Source: RPRB01 sp035501615
Lineage (GTDB): Bacteria > Myxococcota > Myxococcia > Myxococcales > Myxococcaceae
Assembly: GCA_035501615.1 (NCBI GenBank)
Contig: DATJVY010000002.1
Location: 1-64,000 of the forward strand
Length of the DNA: 64,000 nucleotides
Direction: 5' to 3'
The translations under genes and the position numbers were made by a program. Positions 18,567 through 27,433 of this stretch are shown here, piece after piece. Each line of letters begins with the position of its first letter. Position 1 is the stretch's first letter. The notes under the pieces are model-generated. The model did not search any database and was not told where the DNA came from. It was given only the letters and a program-made list of their open reading frames with translations.

Positions 18567-19910
18567 ATGGACGAGCACCACTACCTCGCGCGGAGCCCGA
18601 TGCCGGTCCCGGCCCGGCAGCTCTTCGACTGGCATGCTCGCCCCGGCGCGTTCGAGCGTCTCAACCCGCCGTTCGAGCGGGCGGAGGTCCTCGAGCGCTC
18701 GGGCGGCCTCGTCCCCGGTGCGCGCTCGGTGGTTCGGGTCCACGTCGGTCTCGTGCCCCGCCGCTGGGTCGCGGTGCACACCGCGCTCGAGGACGGCCGC
18801 TCCTTCGCCGACCGGCAGGAGTCCGGTCCCTTCGCGCGCTGGGAGCACGTCCACCGGATGCTGCCCGATGGCGACACGCGCTCGATGCTCGAGGACGACG
18901 TCCGCTATGCGCTGCCGCTGGGCGCCCTGGGCCGGCTGGGCGCGGGCGTGGTGCTCGAGCGGCTGGAGGCGCTCTTCGCCTACCGGCACGCGCTCACCGC
19001 GGCCGACCTGGAGCGCCACGCCGAGCTGCCCGGCCCTGCGCTCCGGGTGGGCATCACCGGCTCGCACGGACTCATCGGCGGCGCGCTCACCCACTTCCTG
19101 ACCGCGGGCGGGCACACCGTCGTCCGCCTCGGGCGGGGCGACCACGCTGGTCAGGTCGACGGGCTCGACGCGGTGGTGAACCTCGCCGGCGCGGGCGTCG
19201 GCGACGGCCGGTGGACCGCGGCGCGCAAGCGTGCGATCCGCGACAGCCGTGTCCGCACCACCGAGGCGGTGGTCGCCGGCATCCTCCGCTCCGCCCGCCG
19301 GCCAGCGGTGCTCATCAACGGCTCGGCCATGGGCTACTACGGCGACCGGGGCGAGACGCCCGTCGACGAGGCGTCGCCCCGGGGAACGGGCTTCCTCGCC
19401 GAGGTGGTGGAGGCCTGGGAAGGGGCGACCCGGCCGGCCGAGGAGGCAGGCGTCCGGGTGGTCCGTCTCCGCACCGGGGTGGTCCTCACCGCCAACGGCG
19501 GCGCGCTGGTAAAGATGCTGCCCCTCTTCAAGGTGGGCGCGGGCGGACGGCTCGGCTCGGGCAAGCAGCTCTTCAGCTGGATCGCGCTCGAGGACGTCGT
19601 CGGCGCCATCCACTTCGCGCTCCGCACCTCGTCCTTCCGGGGCGCGGCCAATCTCACGGCGCCGGAGCCGGTCACGAACGCTGGCTTCACCCACGTGCTC
19701 GGCCGCGTGCTTCACCGGCCGACCGTCGCCACCGTGCCGGCCAGCGTCATCCGCGTCCTCTTCGGAGAGATGGGCCAGGAGTCGGTCCTGTCCGGAGCGA
19801 ACGTCGTCCCCAGGGCGCTGCTCGACGCCGGGTTCCGCTTCCGCTGGCCCGGCCTCGAAGAAGCACTCCGGTTCTGCCTGGGGAAGGCGCGACTGCCGAG
19901 CGCGACGTAG
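18567..19910 (+). CDS. SRPBCC-TIGR01777 fusion (YfcH-like NAD-dependent epimerase family)
   Basis: 447 aa; GGAGG lies 6 nt before ATG 18567. Residues 1-150 are an SRPBCC/START-like ligand-binding module (RQLFDWHARPGAFERLNPPFE...). From about 160 comes the extended SDR with VGITGSHGLIGGAL (nucleotide-binding), VLINGSAMGYYGDRGETPVDE (catalytic Ser/Tyr region) and the C-terminal DUF1731 segment (MGQESVLSGANVVPRALLDAGF). Stand-alone TIGR01777 proteins are common; the fused SRPBCC is a recurring variant. Substrate is unknown; a hydrophobic ligand passed between the two domains is a reasonable guess. Confidence 0.88.
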   Translation: MDEHHYLARSPMPVPARQLFDWHARPGAFERLNPPFERAEVLERSGGLVPGARSVVRVHVGLVPRRWVAVHTALEDGRSFADRQESGPFARWEHVHRMLPDGDTRSMLEDDVRYALPLGALGRLGAGVVLERLEALFAYRHALTAADLERHAELPGPALRVGITGSHGLIGGALTHFLTAGGHTVVRLGRGDHAGQVDGLDAVVNLAGAGVGDGRWTAARKRAIRDSRVRTTEAVVAGILRSARRPAVLINGSAMGYYGDRGETPVDEASPRGTGFLAEVVEAWEGATRPAEEAGVRVVRLRTGVVLTANGGALVKMLPLFKVGAGGRLGSGKQLFSWIALEDVVGAIHFALRTSSFRGAANLTAPEPVTNAGFTHVLGRVLHRPTVATVPASVIRVLFGEMGQESVLSGANVVPRALLDAGFRFRWPGLEEALRFCLGKARLPSAT

Positions 19911-19969
19911 GGACGACATCCACCCTTGACCCGGGGGCCCGGTGCCTGGGAAAGAGGGCGCCCCCGCTG

Positions 19970-20905
19970 ATGATCCAGGTCGAGCAGCTCTCCAAGTACT
20001 ACGGAGCACGGGCGGCCATCCGGAACCTCTCGTTCCGCATCGATTCCGGCGAGGTGGTCGGCTTCCTGGGCCTCAACGGCGCCGGAAAGACCACCACCCT
20101 CCGGGTCCTCGGCTGCGTGCTCCTGCCCACCGCGGGCACCGTCCGCCTCGACGGGCAGGATCTCCTCACCGCGCCGAGACAGCTCAAGGCGCGGATCGGC
20201 TTCCTGCCGGAGCTGCCCCCGCTCTACGAGGAGATGGGCGTGGGCGAGTACCTCTCCTTCGTCGCCGGGCTGCGGAGCGTCCCCCGGGAACGCATCGCCG
20301 CCCGGGTGGCCGAGACCGAGGAACGCACCGGCCTCCGGGAGCTGGACGGCGAGCGCATCTCCACCCTCAGCCACGGGTTCCGCCAGCGGGTCGGCGTCGC
20401 CCAGGCGCTGGTGCACGGCCCCGATCTGCTACTGCTCGACGAGCCGGCCAACGGCCTCGACCCGGTGCAGAACGTGGAGATGCGGGCGCTCATCCGCAGC
20501 CTGCGCGGCGACCACACCGTCGTCGTCAGCAGCCACATCCTCCCCGAGATCGCCCAGACCTGTGACCGCCTCCTCGTGGTCCGCGACGGTGAGCTGGTGG
20601 CCCAGGGCAGCGAGGCCGAGCTCGAGGAGCGGCTGGGGGTGGGCGCCGGCGTGGAGCTGGAGGTCGGCGGGCCGGTCGATGCCGTCGCCGCGGCGCTCCG
20701 GCGCGTCCCCGGCGTCCGCGCGGTCAGCGTGCAGCCCGCCCCGGGAGGCCGCGCCCTCCTGCGGGTCGAGGCGCCCGACGCGCTCCGCCCGGCGCTGGCC
20801 CAGGCCGCGCTGGTTGCAGGCGCACAGCTCTTCCGGCTCGACGTCTCGGCCGATCGGCTCGAGTCCCTGTTCCTGAAGCTCGCCGGCCGGGGGGCCACAG
20901 CGTGA
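19970..20905 (+). CDS. ABC transporter ATP-binding protein (GldA-like)
   Basis: 311 aa from ATG 19970. Walker A GLNGAGKTTTLR, Q-loop near GFLPELPPLYEEM, signature LSHGFRQRVGVAQAL, Walker B LLLLDEPANGLDP and H-loop VVVSSHIL are all present. The C-terminal 90 residues form an extra domain typical of ATPases that pair with ABC-2 permeases. Its order with the next two genes matches gldA-gldF-gldG of gliding Bacteroidota and similar operons in myxobacteria. The stop overlaps the permease GTG by 4 bp. No export substrate can be assigned. Confidence 0.9.
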   Translation: MIQVEQLSKYYGARAAIRNLSFRIDSGEVVGFLGLNGAGKTTTLRVLGCVLLPTAGTVRLDGQDLLTAPRQLKARIGFLPELPPLYEEMGVGEYLSFVAGLRSVPRERIAARVAETEERTGLRELDGERISTLSHGFRQRVGVAQALVHGPDLLLLDEPANGLDPVQNVEMRALIRSLRGDHTVVVSSHILPEIAQTCDRLLVVRDGELVAQGSEAELEERLGVGAGVELEVGGPVDAVAAALRRVPGVRAVSVQPAPGGRALLRVEAPDALRPALAQAALVAGAQLFRLDVSADRLESLFLKLAGRGATA

Positions 20906-21624
20906 ACGCGGTGCTCCTCATCGCCCGCCGCGAGCTGCGCGGCTACCTCCGGACCATGACCGGGTGGATCATCGCCGCGGTGCTCCTGCTCATCGACGGG
21001 CTCCTCTTCAACGCCTTCGCCCTCGAGGGCTCGCGCCGCTCCACCGAGGTGCTCACCCGCTTCTTCTACTTCGCCTCCGGTCCCACCATGGTCGCGGCCA
21101 TCTTCCTCGCCATGCGCCTGCTGGCCGAGGAGCGCCAGCTCGGCACGCTGCCCCTCCTCTATGCCTCGCCGGTGCGCGACCGGGACATCGTGCTGGGGAA
21201 GTTCCTCGGAGCGCTGGTCTTCCTCTCTGGCCTCACCCTGGCCACCGTGTACATGCCGCTGCTCATCCTCGTGCACGGGCACATCTCGGTGGGGCACTTG
21301 CTGGCCGGATACCTGGGGCTGCTGCTCCTCGGCTCCGCGTCCCTGGCGCTGGGAACGCTGGGGTCCTCGCTCGCCCGGACCCAAGTGGTGGCGGCGATTC
21401 TCGGGGCCGCGGTGCTGGTCTCGCTGCTCGTCGCCTGGCTCCTGGCGTCGGTGACCGAGCCGCCCTTCTCCAGCCTCTTTGCCTCGCTCGCGCTCCACAA
21501 CGCGCACTTCCCGCCCTTCCAGTCCGGGCAGGTGCGGCTGCGCGACGTGGTCTACTACCTCCTCGTCACTTGGGTGGCGCTCTTCGCCACCACCCGCGTG
21601 CTCGAGGCCCGGCGGTGGCGATGA
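20902..21624 (+). CDS. ABC-2 type permease (GldF-like)
   Basis: 240 aa with six predicted membrane helices, starting with a GTG that overlaps the upstream ATPase stop (GTGA). The segment LLAEERQLGTLPLLYASPVRDRDIVLGKFLGALVF is the conserved ABC-2 cytoplasmic loop (E-x2-x-GTL...P). It forms the membrane channel for the GldA-like ATPase. It is coupled by ATGA to the GldG-like gene downstream, so stoichiometric synthesis is likely. Confidence 0.88.
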   Translation: MNAVLLIARRELRGYLRTMTGWIIAAVLLLIDGLLFNAFALEGSRRSTEVLTRFFYFASGPTMVAAIFLAMRLLAEERQLGTLPLLYASPVRDRDIVLGKFLGALVFLSGLTLATVYMPLLILVHGHISVGHLLAGYLGLLLLGSASLALGTLGSSLARTQVVAAILGAAVLVSLLVAWLLASVTEPPFSSLFASLALHNAHFPPFQSGQVRLRDVVYYLLVTWVALFATTRVLEARRWR

Positions 21625-23444
21625 ACGCCCGGAGCATTCTCCTCACGGCCGCGACGGTGCTCGGGCTCCTGGCGGTCTTCCTCGGCGAGCGGGTGGTGGG
21701 CGCGGGACCGGGCCGTGCTCTCCTCGACGTGGCGGGCGTCCTCGCGGTGGCGGTGGCCACGGTGCTCCGCTGGACCCGCTCCGCGCTGTCCGCCGCCGCG
21801 CCCCGGCCCCGGGTGGAGCGGCTCTTCGCCCTGCTCTCGACGCTGGCCCTCCTCGCGCTCGTCGTCTGGTTCGCCCAGTCGGACGTCGTCCTCGCCGCCG
21901 GCGGACCGGACGTCGGCAAGAGCGTCCCGCGGCTGGCGACGGCGCTGCAGATCGCCACCGCGCTTCTCGCCGCGGCGTCGGTGGTGCCGCTCCTCCTCGG
22001 CGAGCTGGCCTACGAGGCGATGGCCCGGGCCCCGGAGATCGAGTTGGGTCGGGTGCAGGACGCGGTCGGGACCGGCCTCGCGCTCGTGGCCGTGGTCACC
22101 ACCGCGCTGGCCCTCGGCTGGGTGACGAACGCCAAGGACGCCTCGGCGGACTGGAGCTACTTCCGCCCCGGCCGGCCGAGCGAGTCGACCCGCGGCGTGG
22201 TGCGGGGACTGACCGAGCCGGTGACCCTCAGCCTGTTCTATCCCCCGGGCTCGGACACGGGCGCCGCGGTACGCGACTACGCCGAGTCGCTGGCGACGGA
22301 GAGCCCGTTCCTCCACGTCGAGGAGCTCGACGCGGCGGTGGACCTCGCGCGCGCCCGGGCGCTGGGCGTGAACGGGAACGGGGCCATCGCGGTGAGCCGC
22401 GGCGAGCGGCACGAGGCGTACTCCACCGGCACCACGCTGGACGCCTCGAAGAGCCAGCTCCGCGAGATCGACCCCGAGGTGCAGAAGCGCCTCTACCAGG
22501 TGGGCCGCGCGGCGAAGATCGTCTACCTCACCACCGGCCACGGCGAGCGCGCCGCCATGAACCCCGACCCCTCGGACGCCCGGGGCACGGTCCGGACACT
22601 CCAGGAGCTGCTCCGGGCGCAGAACGACGAGGTACGCCCACTCGGCGCCGCCCAGGGCCTGGCGAGCGACGTCCCGCGGGACGCGAGCGCGGTGCTCGTC
22701 CTCGGCCCGACGCAGCCCTTCCTCCGCGAGGAGGTGGAGGCCCTGGTTCGCTGGGTGCGCGGGGGCGGGCGGCTGCTCATCGCGCTCGACCCCGAGTCGG
22801 GCTCGAACTTCGACGCCCTGCTGCAGCCGCTCGGCGTCCGCTTCGTGCCCACGCCGCTGGCGAACGACCGTGTCTATCTCGCCCGCACCCACCAGCCCAG
22901 CGACCGGGGCCAGCTCGTCACCGCGACCTTCGGGCCGCACACGAGCGTGAGCACGCTGGTGAAGGCCGGTGGGCGGGTGCCGCTCCTCCTCCTCGGGGCC
23001 GGCTCGCTGGAGCTGCTGAGCCAGAAGCCGGCCGGGGTGAACGTCGTGTTCACCGTCAGCACCCTTCCCGAGACCTTCCGCGACGTCGACGGCAACTTCG
23101 CCTTCGACCCGCGGACGGAGAAGCGCAAGGCCTGGGACGTGGCTGCGGCCGTCACCCTCCCGCGGAAGGGGAGCGAGGAGGGGCGCGCGGTGGTGGTGGC
23201 CGACTCCGACGTCTTCACCGACCTGGTGCTCGACGGCAGCCAGGGCAACCGCGCCTTCGCCGTGGATGGCGTGCGCTGGCTCCTCGGCGAGGAGTCGCTC
23301 GGATCGGCGGGTGGCGAGACGGACTTCCCCATCCAGCACACCCGCGGCCAGGACGTGGCCTGGTTCTACCTCACCGTCTTCGCCGCGCCGCTGGCGGTGC
23401 TCGGCGGGGGCATCTGGTTCACCCGGCGGGGGAAGGGCCGATGA
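21621..23444 (+). CDS. GldG-like periplasmic-domain membrane protein (ABC_transp_aux)
   Basis: 607 aa. Four N-terminal membrane helices occupy residues about 1-165, then a large extracytoplasmic domain: SWSYFRPGRPSESTRGVVR and EPVTLSLFYPPGSD (beta start of the ABC auxiliary fold), IVYLTTGHGERA, a GATase-like segment VLVLGPTQPFLREEVEALV with GGGRLLIALDPESG, and AVVVADSDVFTD. A last helix ends in WFTRRGKGR. This matches GldG and the family of auxiliary subunits joined to ABC-2 permeases. GldA/F/G are needed for gliding in Flavobacterium; in this organism the role is unknown. Coupled on both sides by ATGA. Confidence 0.87.
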   Translation: MNARSILLTAATVLGLLAVFLGERVVGAGPGRALLDVAGVLAVAVATVLRWTRSALSAAAPRPRVERLFALLSTLALLALVVWFAQSDVVLAAGGPDVGKSVPRLATALQIATALLAAASVVPLLLGELAYEAMARAPEIELGRVQDAVGTGLALVAVVTTALALGWVTNAKDASADWSYFRPGRPSESTRGVVRGLTEPVTLSLFYPPGSDTGAAVRDYAESLATESPFLHVEELDAAVDLARARALGVNGNGAIAVSRGERHEAYSTGTTLDASKSQLREIDPEVQKRLYQVGRAAKIVYLTTGHGERAAMNPDPSDARGTVRTLQELLRAQNDEVRPLGAAQGLASDVPRDASAVLVLGPTQPFLREEVEALVRWVRGGGRLLIALDPESGSNFDALLQPLGVRFVPTPLANDRVYLARTHQPSDRGQLVTATFGPHTSVSTLVKAGGRVPLLLLGAGSLELLSQKPAGVNVVFTVSTLPETFRDVDGNFAFDPRTEKRKAWDVAAAVTLPRKGSEEGRAVVVADSDVFTDLVLDGSQGNRAFAVDGVRWLLGEESLGSAGGETDFPIQHTRGQDVAWFYLTVFAAPLAVLGGGIWFTRRGKGR

Positions 23445-24580
23445 GGGGCCGTCCGGTCGCCGTCCAGGGTGCGGTGGCCGCCGGCGCGCTCGCGCTGGCC
23501 GCCGCGGTATGGCTGTCGCCTCCGAAGCGCGGTGCTCCGGGCGAGGTGCCGGTGGCGCCGCTCGGGCACGGCCAGGTGAAGGCGGTGCACTGGGACGACG
23601 GCTCGCACCAGGTCGACGTCTCTCGCGCGGGCGACGCCGACCGCACCGTCTGGGTTCGCGTGGCGACCAGCCCCTCGCTCCAGGCTCCGGACGGAGGCGT
23701 CGCCGACGGAGGAGTGGCCCGGGACGGAGGGCTTGCCGCTCCAGGCGCCGTGCCGGACGCAGGGGCGAGGCCCACCGCGCTACGCGCCGACGCCGGGGTG
23801 CGGGGCCGCCCGGATGCCGGCCCGTCGGACCTCCTCAAGGCGCTGAAGGAGGCACCGCCGCCACCGCCGCGCGAGCTCCGCGGCAACGATGCGGCGGCCG
23901 AGCTCCTCGAGCGCCTCTCGCCGCCGATGGCCATCCGTGACCTCGGCATCGCGAGCCCGGAACGACGCGCAGCGCTCGGACTCGAGGCCTCGAGCAAGCG
24001 CCTCCGCCTCGACACCGTCGGAGGCTCCTCGCTGCAGTTCGTCGTCTCCACGCCGCCGGGCGCGTCGGGCTCGTACCTGCTCGACGCGGGCGGCCGTCTC
24101 TGGCTGGTGCAGGAGTCGTTGATCCAGGACCTCTCCGCCGCCCTGAGCCGTCTGGTGGACCGGCGGCTCCACGCCTTCCGTGCCGACGAGCCGGACGCCC
24201 TCCAGCTCCAGCTCGACGGGCGGAGCCGCAGCTTCGTCATCCGCAAGGTGCAGGGGAACACCCGCGTCGCGCCGGCGGAGAACCCGGATGCGCCGAGCCC
24301 GGAGGCCACCCTCTGGGCCGAGCGCGTCTGGCGGCTGGCGCCGATCGAGATCCTCGGCCGTGGAGAGACGCCGCGCGACGGCACGCCGGTCGTCGCCGTG
24401 CGCGTCGAGTACGGCCACGAGCGCAGGCCAATGGGCTACGTCGAGGTCGGCAAGGCCGGGAGCGAGTGGTACGCCCGCACCGAGCACACCGCGGGATGGA
24501 TCCGCCTTCCCGCACAGTCCGGGACGCTCCGCGAGCAGGCCGAGCGCCTCGAGGCCGGAGTGCCCTCCAACCCGCGGTAG
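23441..24580 (+). CDS. DUF4340-like membrane-anchored periplasmic protein of the Gld-like operon
   Basis: 379 aa from ATG 23441 (ATGA overlap with the GldG-like gene). One N-terminal membrane anchor (residues about 8-27) is followed by a low-complexity Asp/Gly linker with repeated DGG and DAG units (residues about 75-130), then a folded domain from about 145 (LGLEASSKRLRLDTVGGSSLQFVVST... YLLDAGGRLWLVQESLIQDL). DUF4340 proteins are habitual partners of GldG-like subunits. The linker suggests a reach into the periplasm. It is the last gene of the four-gene unit; the 111 bp after it hold weak GC repeats but no clear terminator. Confidence 0.75.
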   Translation: MRGRPVAVQGAVAAGALALAAAVWLSPPKRGAPGEVPVAPLGHGQVKAVHWDDGSHQVDVSRAGDADRTVWVRVATSPSLQAPDGGVADGGVARDGGLAAPGAVPDAGARPTALRADAGVRGRPDAGPSDLLKALKEAPPPPPRELRGNDAAAELLERLSPPMAIRDLGIASPERRAALGLEASSKRLRLDTVGGSSLQFVVSTPPGASGSYLLDAGGRLWLVQESLIQDLSAALSRLVDRRLHAFRADEPDALQLQLDGRSRSFVIRKVQGNTRVAPAENPDAPSPEATLWAERVWRLAPIEILGRGETPRDGTPVVAVRVEYGHERRPMGYVEVGKAGSEWYARTEHTAGWIRLPAQSGTLREQAERLEAGVPSNPR

Positions 24581-24691
24581 CCAGGCGGGTTTGCACTTCT
24601 TTACCCGGGTCAGGGGGGTGCCTTCACAGCCCCCGCTTACGTCCTGTTCCGCGGGCGGCACTTCCGTCGCCCCGTGACTGGAGAAGAGACG

Positions 24692-25189
24692 ATGTGGGGT
24701 TTCGTGTTGGGCGCGTTCTGCCTCTACGCCCTCGCCCGGACGATGCGCGCCGGGAGCTGGGCCTACGCCCACGGCGGCGGTCCCTGGGGCCACCGCCGCT
24801 GGGGGGGCTGGCGCCACGAGGGCTGGGAAGGACGCGGCCGGCCGGGTGGACGCGGGCCGCTCCGCTGGCTGTTCGAGCGGATCGACACCTCGCCCGGGCA
24901 GGAGAAGGTGATCGCCGAGGCCGCGGACGCGCTGCGTGGCACCCTCCACGGCTGGCACGACGACGTCGAGCGGATGCGGAGCGACGTCGCCCGGAGCATG
25001 CGGGGAGAGACCTTCGACGCGGTAGCGCTGGAGGAGGCGTTCGCCCGGGCCGAGGGGCGGATCGCCACCCTGCGCGAGACGCTCCGCGGGCAGGCAGCAC
25101 GGGTCCACGAGGCGCTGGATCCGCGGCAGCGGGCCGAGCTCGCCAACCTGCTGGCCTCCGGCTGGCGCCGCCGGCGCTGGAACGCCTGA
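24692..25189 (+). CDS. CpxP/Spy-like membrane-anchored regulator (heavy-metal-sensor fold)
   Basis: 165 aa; start ATG 24692 has GGAG 8 nt upstream. One N-terminal membrane segment (WGFVLGAFCLYALARTM) leads to a Gly/Trp/His/Arg-rich stretch (HGGGPWGHRRWGGWRHEGW) that could bind metal, then helices with the LTPEQ-like pattern IDTSPGQEKVIAEAADALRG and the second helix pair ending LDPRQRAELANLLASG. This is the four-helix layout of CpxP, Spy and ZraP. Such proteins repress or tune a neighbouring sensor kinase. The two-component genes at 25428 and 26114 are the likely targets. Not a classic secreted chaperone because the N-terminus looks uncleaved. Confidence 0.75.
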   Translation: MWGFVLGAFCLYALARTMRAGSWAYAHGGGPWGHRRWGGWRHEGWEGRGRPGGRGPLRWLFERIDTSPGQEKVIAEAADALRGTLHGWHDDVERMRSDVARSMRGETFDAVALEEAFARAEGRIATLRETLRGQAARVHEALDPRQRAELANLLASGWRRRRWNA

Positions 25190-25200
25190 GGAGCCACGCC

Positions 25201-25410
25201 ATGCGACGTGATCTGCGCATCGCGCTCCTCGCCGCCGGCGTCGTCGCCGGATTCGGCTCGGGCATCCACGCGCTCGGGATGAGGCACCGCGAGCGGCGGC
25301 TGGCCTGGGAGCGGCACGTGGCCGCCCTCTGCGTCGACGCCGCCCGCGGCACGGCCGGCCAGCCCCCGGGCCGGGCGGCCTCTCCCGGCGAGGCTCCGGA
25401 GCGCTGGTAG
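25201..25410 (+). CDS. Small single-pass membrane protein of the two-component operon
   Basis: 69 aa from ATG 25201 with GGAG 8 nt upstream; codon usage has the same high third-position GC as its neighbours. An N-terminal hydrophobic helix (LRIALLAAGVVAGFGSGIHAL) is followed by a basic segment and a Pro/Gly-rich tail containing one Cys. It sits 11 bp after the CpxP-like gene and 17 bp before the response regulator. I do not recognise a family. It may be an accessory or anchor subunit of the sensor system. Confidence 0.65.
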   Translation: MRRDLRIALLAAGVVAGFGSGIHALGMRHRERRLAWERHVAALCVDAARGTAGQPPGRAASPGEAPERW

Positions 25411-25427
25411 ACTGCCCGACCTCGCCC

Positions 25428-26111
25428 ATGTCCGTCCGCGTGCTCTGCATCGACGATGACCGCCGGCTCCAGGAGCTCCTGGTGAGCTGGCTCGGTCAGA
25501 ACGGGGTCCAGGTCACGCCGGCCTACGACGGGCAGAGCGGCATCCAGGCGCTGGACAGCTCGGCCTTCGACGCGGTGCTGCTGGACATCATGCTCCCGGG
25601 CATGGACGGGCTGGAGGTGCTCCGGCGCATCCGCACCCGGAGTCGCGTGCCGATCCTCATGCTCACCGCCAAGGGCGACGAGACCGACCGGGTGGTGGGC
25701 CTGGAGATCGGCGCCGACGACTACGTCCCCAAGCCCTTCAGCCCCCGCGAGCTGCTGGCCCGCCTGCGGGCCGTGCTCCGCCGGAGCGCCCCGGACGCGG
25801 TGAGCGAGAAGCTGGCGGTGGCGGACGTGCAGGTGGACGTGGGCTCGCGGCAGGTGACGGTGGAGGGCAAGGCCATCGAGCTCACCGGCCTCGAGTTCGA
25901 CATCCTGGTGGCGCTGATGCGGCGGGCCGGCCGGGTGATTCCTCGCGACGCGCTGCTCTCCGAGGCCGGCCGGAGCGACGTCGTGGTGGGCGAGCGGACG
26001 GTCGACGTCCACATCTCGCATCTGCGCGCCAAGCTCGGGGACGATCCCCGCTCGCCTCGCCGGATCAAGACGGTGCGCGGCGTGGGTTACGTGCTCAGCC
26101 GGGAGCAGTAG
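25428..26111 (+). CDS. OmpR/CpxR-family response regulator
   Basis: 227 aa. Receiver domain residues 1-120 with acidic pocket IDDD (9-11), phospho-acceptor Asp53 in VLLDIMLPGMDG, Thr in MLTAKGD and Lys in VPKPFSP. Winged-helix DNA-binding domain in residues about 130-225 (IELTGLEFDILVALMRRAGRVIPR... VDVHISHLRAKLGDD... IKTVRGVGYVLS). It is followed after 2 bp by its histidine kinase. The CpxP-like gene upstream suggests an envelope or metal stress signal. Confidence 0.94.
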   Translation: MSVRVLCIDDDRRLQELLVSWLGQNGVQVTPAYDGQSGIQALDSSAFDAVLLDIMLPGMDGLEVLRRIRTRSRVPILMLTAKGDETDRVVGLEIGADDYVPKPFSPRELLARLRAVLRRSAPDAVSEKLAVADVQVDVGSRQVTVEGKAIELTGLEFDILVALMRRAGRVIPRDALLSEAGRSDVVVGERTVDVHISHLRAKLGDDPRSPRRIKTVRGVGYVLSREQ

Positions 26112-26113
26112 CC

Positions 26114-27433
26114 GTGGTCCCGCGCTTCGATCCCTGGCACCAGAGGCGCTGGCACGACTTCACGCTGTGGCGCAAGCGCGCCCGGATGCAGCGGCGGCTG
26201 TTCGTCTGGTTCGGCGTCGCCATCCTCGCGACCGCCTTCGTGGTCACCGCGGTCACCGCCGGCGTCGAGCACCTCCGGGGACCCTCGACCCGGGCGCAGT
26301 GGGACAGCGTGCAGGCCCTGATGGGCGAGCAGGCCGCCCGGGTCTGGAGCTCGCCACCAGACCGGGACGCCTGGGCCTCCGCCATCGCCTCGCACCTCGG
26401 CTGGTCGGTCCAGCTCGAGGACGCGCAGGGCCACCCGCTCGCCCGGTTCGGCCCACCGGCGCTCCGGTGGATGGAGAACGTCCCGGTGATCCAGAACGGC
26501 GCCCGGCTGGGCATGGTCCGCGTCCAGCCCTGGCCCCACGGAGGCCATGGCGGCTGGACCGCCCTGCTCGCCCTCGCGGCTGTGCTGTGCATGCTCTGGG
26601 CGATGTCCGGGCGGATCGCCTGGAAGCTGGCCTGGCCCCTGGAGGAGCTCACCCGCGTGGCCCGGGACCTGGGCGAGGGCCGGCTCCAGAGCCGCTTCGA
26701 CGTCCGGCACGCGCGCGGCGAGGTGCGCTCGCTCGCCGAGGTGATGAACGGCATGGCCGAGCGCATCGAGCGACAGCTCAAGGAGCAGCGCGAGCTGCTG
26801 GCCGCGGTCAGCCACGAGCTCCGCACGCCCCTGGCCCGCATCCGGCTCCTCCTCGAGCTCGGGCGGAGCGGCGACGCCACGGTGCTGGACCAGCTGGAGC
26901 ACGAGGTGCTGGAGATGGACGCGCTGGTGGGCGAGCTCCTCGCCTCGGCCCGCCTCGACTTCAGCGCCATGGCCCGGCTCCCGCTCGACGCCGGCGACCT
27001 CGGGGTCCGGGCCCTGGAGCGAGCGGCGCTGCCCGCCGCGCTCCTCGAGGTCGAGTCCGGGCCGCTGGCGCTCGAGGGCGACCCCACGCTCCTCCAGCGC
27101 GCCCTCTCCAACCTCCTGGAGAACGCCCGCGTGCACGGCGGCGGCGTCACCCGGCTCCGGGTGGACGCACCCGACGGGGTGGTGCGCTTCGCTGTGGAGG
27201 ACGCGGGCCCGGGCCTGCCCGGCGCCGGCGATCGGGCGTTCCACCCCTTCCAGCGCGGCGAGACCAGCGACGGGCTGGGCCTCGGGCTCGCCCTGGTGCG
27301 GCGAATCGCCGAGGCCCACGGCGGCGGCGCGTTCGCCGAGAACCGGGCCGAGGGCGGGGCGCGGGTCGGATTCACCGTCCGGGCACCCTCGGACAAGGGG
27401 CCGGTCAGGTCTCCTCGAACATCGCGCGCATGA
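26114..27433 (+). CDS. HAMP-domain sensor histidine kinase (CpxA-like)
   Basis: 439 aa from GTG 26114, 2 bp after the response regulator. Two membrane helices (residues about 32-55 and 140-162) flank a short periplasmic domain of about 85 residues. A HAMP domain (PLEELTRVARDLGEGRLQSRF) precedes the HisKA box with His234 in AAVSHELRTPLARIR, then HATPase N-box NLLENARVHGG, D-box VEDAGPGLPG and G-box GLGLGLALVRRIAEAHGG. The 3' end overlaps the convergent XRE gene by 29 bp, so transcripts of the two would be antisense at their ends. Confidence 0.93.
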   Translation: MVPRFDPWHQRRWHDFTLWRKRARMQRRLFVWFGVAILATAFVVTAVTAGVEHLRGPSTRAQWDSVQALMGEQAARVWSSPPDRDAWASAIASHLGWSVQLEDAQGHPLARFGPPALRWMENVPVIQNGARLGMVRVQPWPHGGHGGWTALLALAAVLCMLWAMSGRIAWKLAWPLEELTRVARDLGEGRLQSRFDVRHARGEVRSLAEVMNGMAERIERQLKEQRELLAAVSHELRTPLARIRLLLELGRSGDATVLDQLEHEVLEMDALVGELLASARLDFSAMARLPLDAGDLGVRALERAALPAALLEVESGPLALEGDPTLLQRALSNLLENARVHGGGVTRLRVDAPDGVVRFAVEDAGPGLPGAGDRAFHPFQRGETSDGLGLGLALVRRIAEAHGGGAFAENRAEGGARVGFTVRAPSDKGPVRSPRTSRA

